A DNA stretch of 64,000 nt from Luteimonas sp. RC10 (GTDB lineage: Bacteria > Pseudomonadota > Gammaproteobacteria > Xanthomonadales > Xanthomonadaceae): the NCBI RefSeq assembly GCF_014192745.1, contig NZ_JACHYJ010000007.1, positions 186,001 to 250,000 of the forward strand. The letters run 5' to 3'. Position numbers and translations under genes: made by a program. This document shows positions 63,755 to 64,000 of this stretch, in pieces. The notes beneath the pieces were generated by a model, which had not been told where the DNA came from, searched no databases, and was given only the letters and a program-made list of their open reading frames with translations. How positions within the stretch are numbered: position 1 is the stretch's first letter; every line of letters begins with the position of its first letter.

Positions 63755-64000
63755 TGAAACTAGTTCTGAACTACTCAATGATAGGATCGCGGCCTACCGG
63801 CCTTGGAGTTTATGCGTCGAATCTGACGGACATCACCAATCTATTTAGGTCCAGGATCATATCCTCTGACGGCTCTCTCCTCGGCTCCGATGGCTCCATA
63901 GCCTCGCCGAAGAACATAGTGCTTGGCTCCGGACGAATGGCCGCAATTTTTAGACAACTTTGGCTTCGTGGACTGAAGGTCGATCCTGCCGACCTTGTTT
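63754..64000 (+). CDS. Glycosyltransferase, GT4-like (partial, N-terminal 82 residues)
   Basis: Frame open to the window edge. The start MKLVLNYSMIGSRPTGLGVY is the N-terminus of WcaC-like GT4 enzymes (conserved P-T-G-[VL]-G-V-Y loop). ATG overlaps the acyltransferase stop by one base. Presumably continues rightward for about 300 more residues. Confidence 0.75.
   Translation, partial: MKLVLNYSMIGSRPTGLGVYASNLTDITNLFRSRIISSDGSLLGSDGSIASPKNIVLGSGRMAAIFRQLWLRGLKVDPADLV

Overview
The window is chromosomal DNA of a high-GC gammaproteobacterium, most likely Xanthomonadaceae/Lysobacteraceae (Lysobacter or Luteimonas type). The reasons are gene content and order (tsaD divergent from rpsU-yqeY; tyrS-M23 peptidase-anmK; a complete aa3 cytochrome oxidase operon; bifunctional PutA; a glutaredoxin-rhodanese fusion) and the many intergenic palindromic repeats. 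The genus is inferred from content; no database search was possible. No rRNA, tRNA, CRISPR array, transposase or phage gene was seen.

Layout. 1-4.2 kb: folate genes (folK partial, folB), an MscS-type channel, tsaD, rpsU and yqeY. 4.5-10.8 kb: gpmI-envC, a secreted protein of 18-residue VNGG repeats, an M28 lipoprotein peptidase and a HAD hydrolase. 11.0-17.5 kb: a 1181-residue autotransporter divergent from a 911-residue winged-helix/Ser-Thr-kinase/TM/TPR protein. Their shared promoter region carries three direct repeats spaced one helical turn apart. 17.6-22.5 kb: tyrS, mepM-like peptidase, anmK and a membrane protein. 22.6-30.7 kb: the cytochrome c oxidase operon (ctaC, ctaD, an unlisted 49-residue membrane protein, ctaG, ctaE, surf1, a SCO-like CxxxC protein, ctaA, ctaB). 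31.2-44.9 kb: putA, polysaccharide deacetylase, a Grx/A-type-like/rhodanese fusion, a diguanylate cyclase, a transporter-hybrid histidine kinase, DUF559 and ubiA, separated by repeat arrays.

45.5-64 kb is one surface-polysaccharide locus. Wzb/Wzc (phosphatase/tyrosine kinase) read leftwards. A small Gly-rich secreted protein, Wza, and YjbF, YjbG and YjbH homologues read rightwards, which is the gene set of E. coli group 4 capsule/yjb operons. Then come the initiating phosphoglycosyl transferase, UDP-glucose dehydrogenase and a variable cassette: flippase, nitroreductase-like protein, pyruvyl transferase, GT4, Wzy polymerase, hexapeptide acyltransferase and a second, truncated GT. Base composition falls abruptly inside ugd near 56.59 kb and stays low to the window end. 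This suggests that the cassette was acquired or exchanged by recombination within ugd.

The points most worth following up are the kinase/autotransporter pair with its candidate operator, the recombination junction in ugd, the capsule locus with its internal terminator, and the two-module repeat family.
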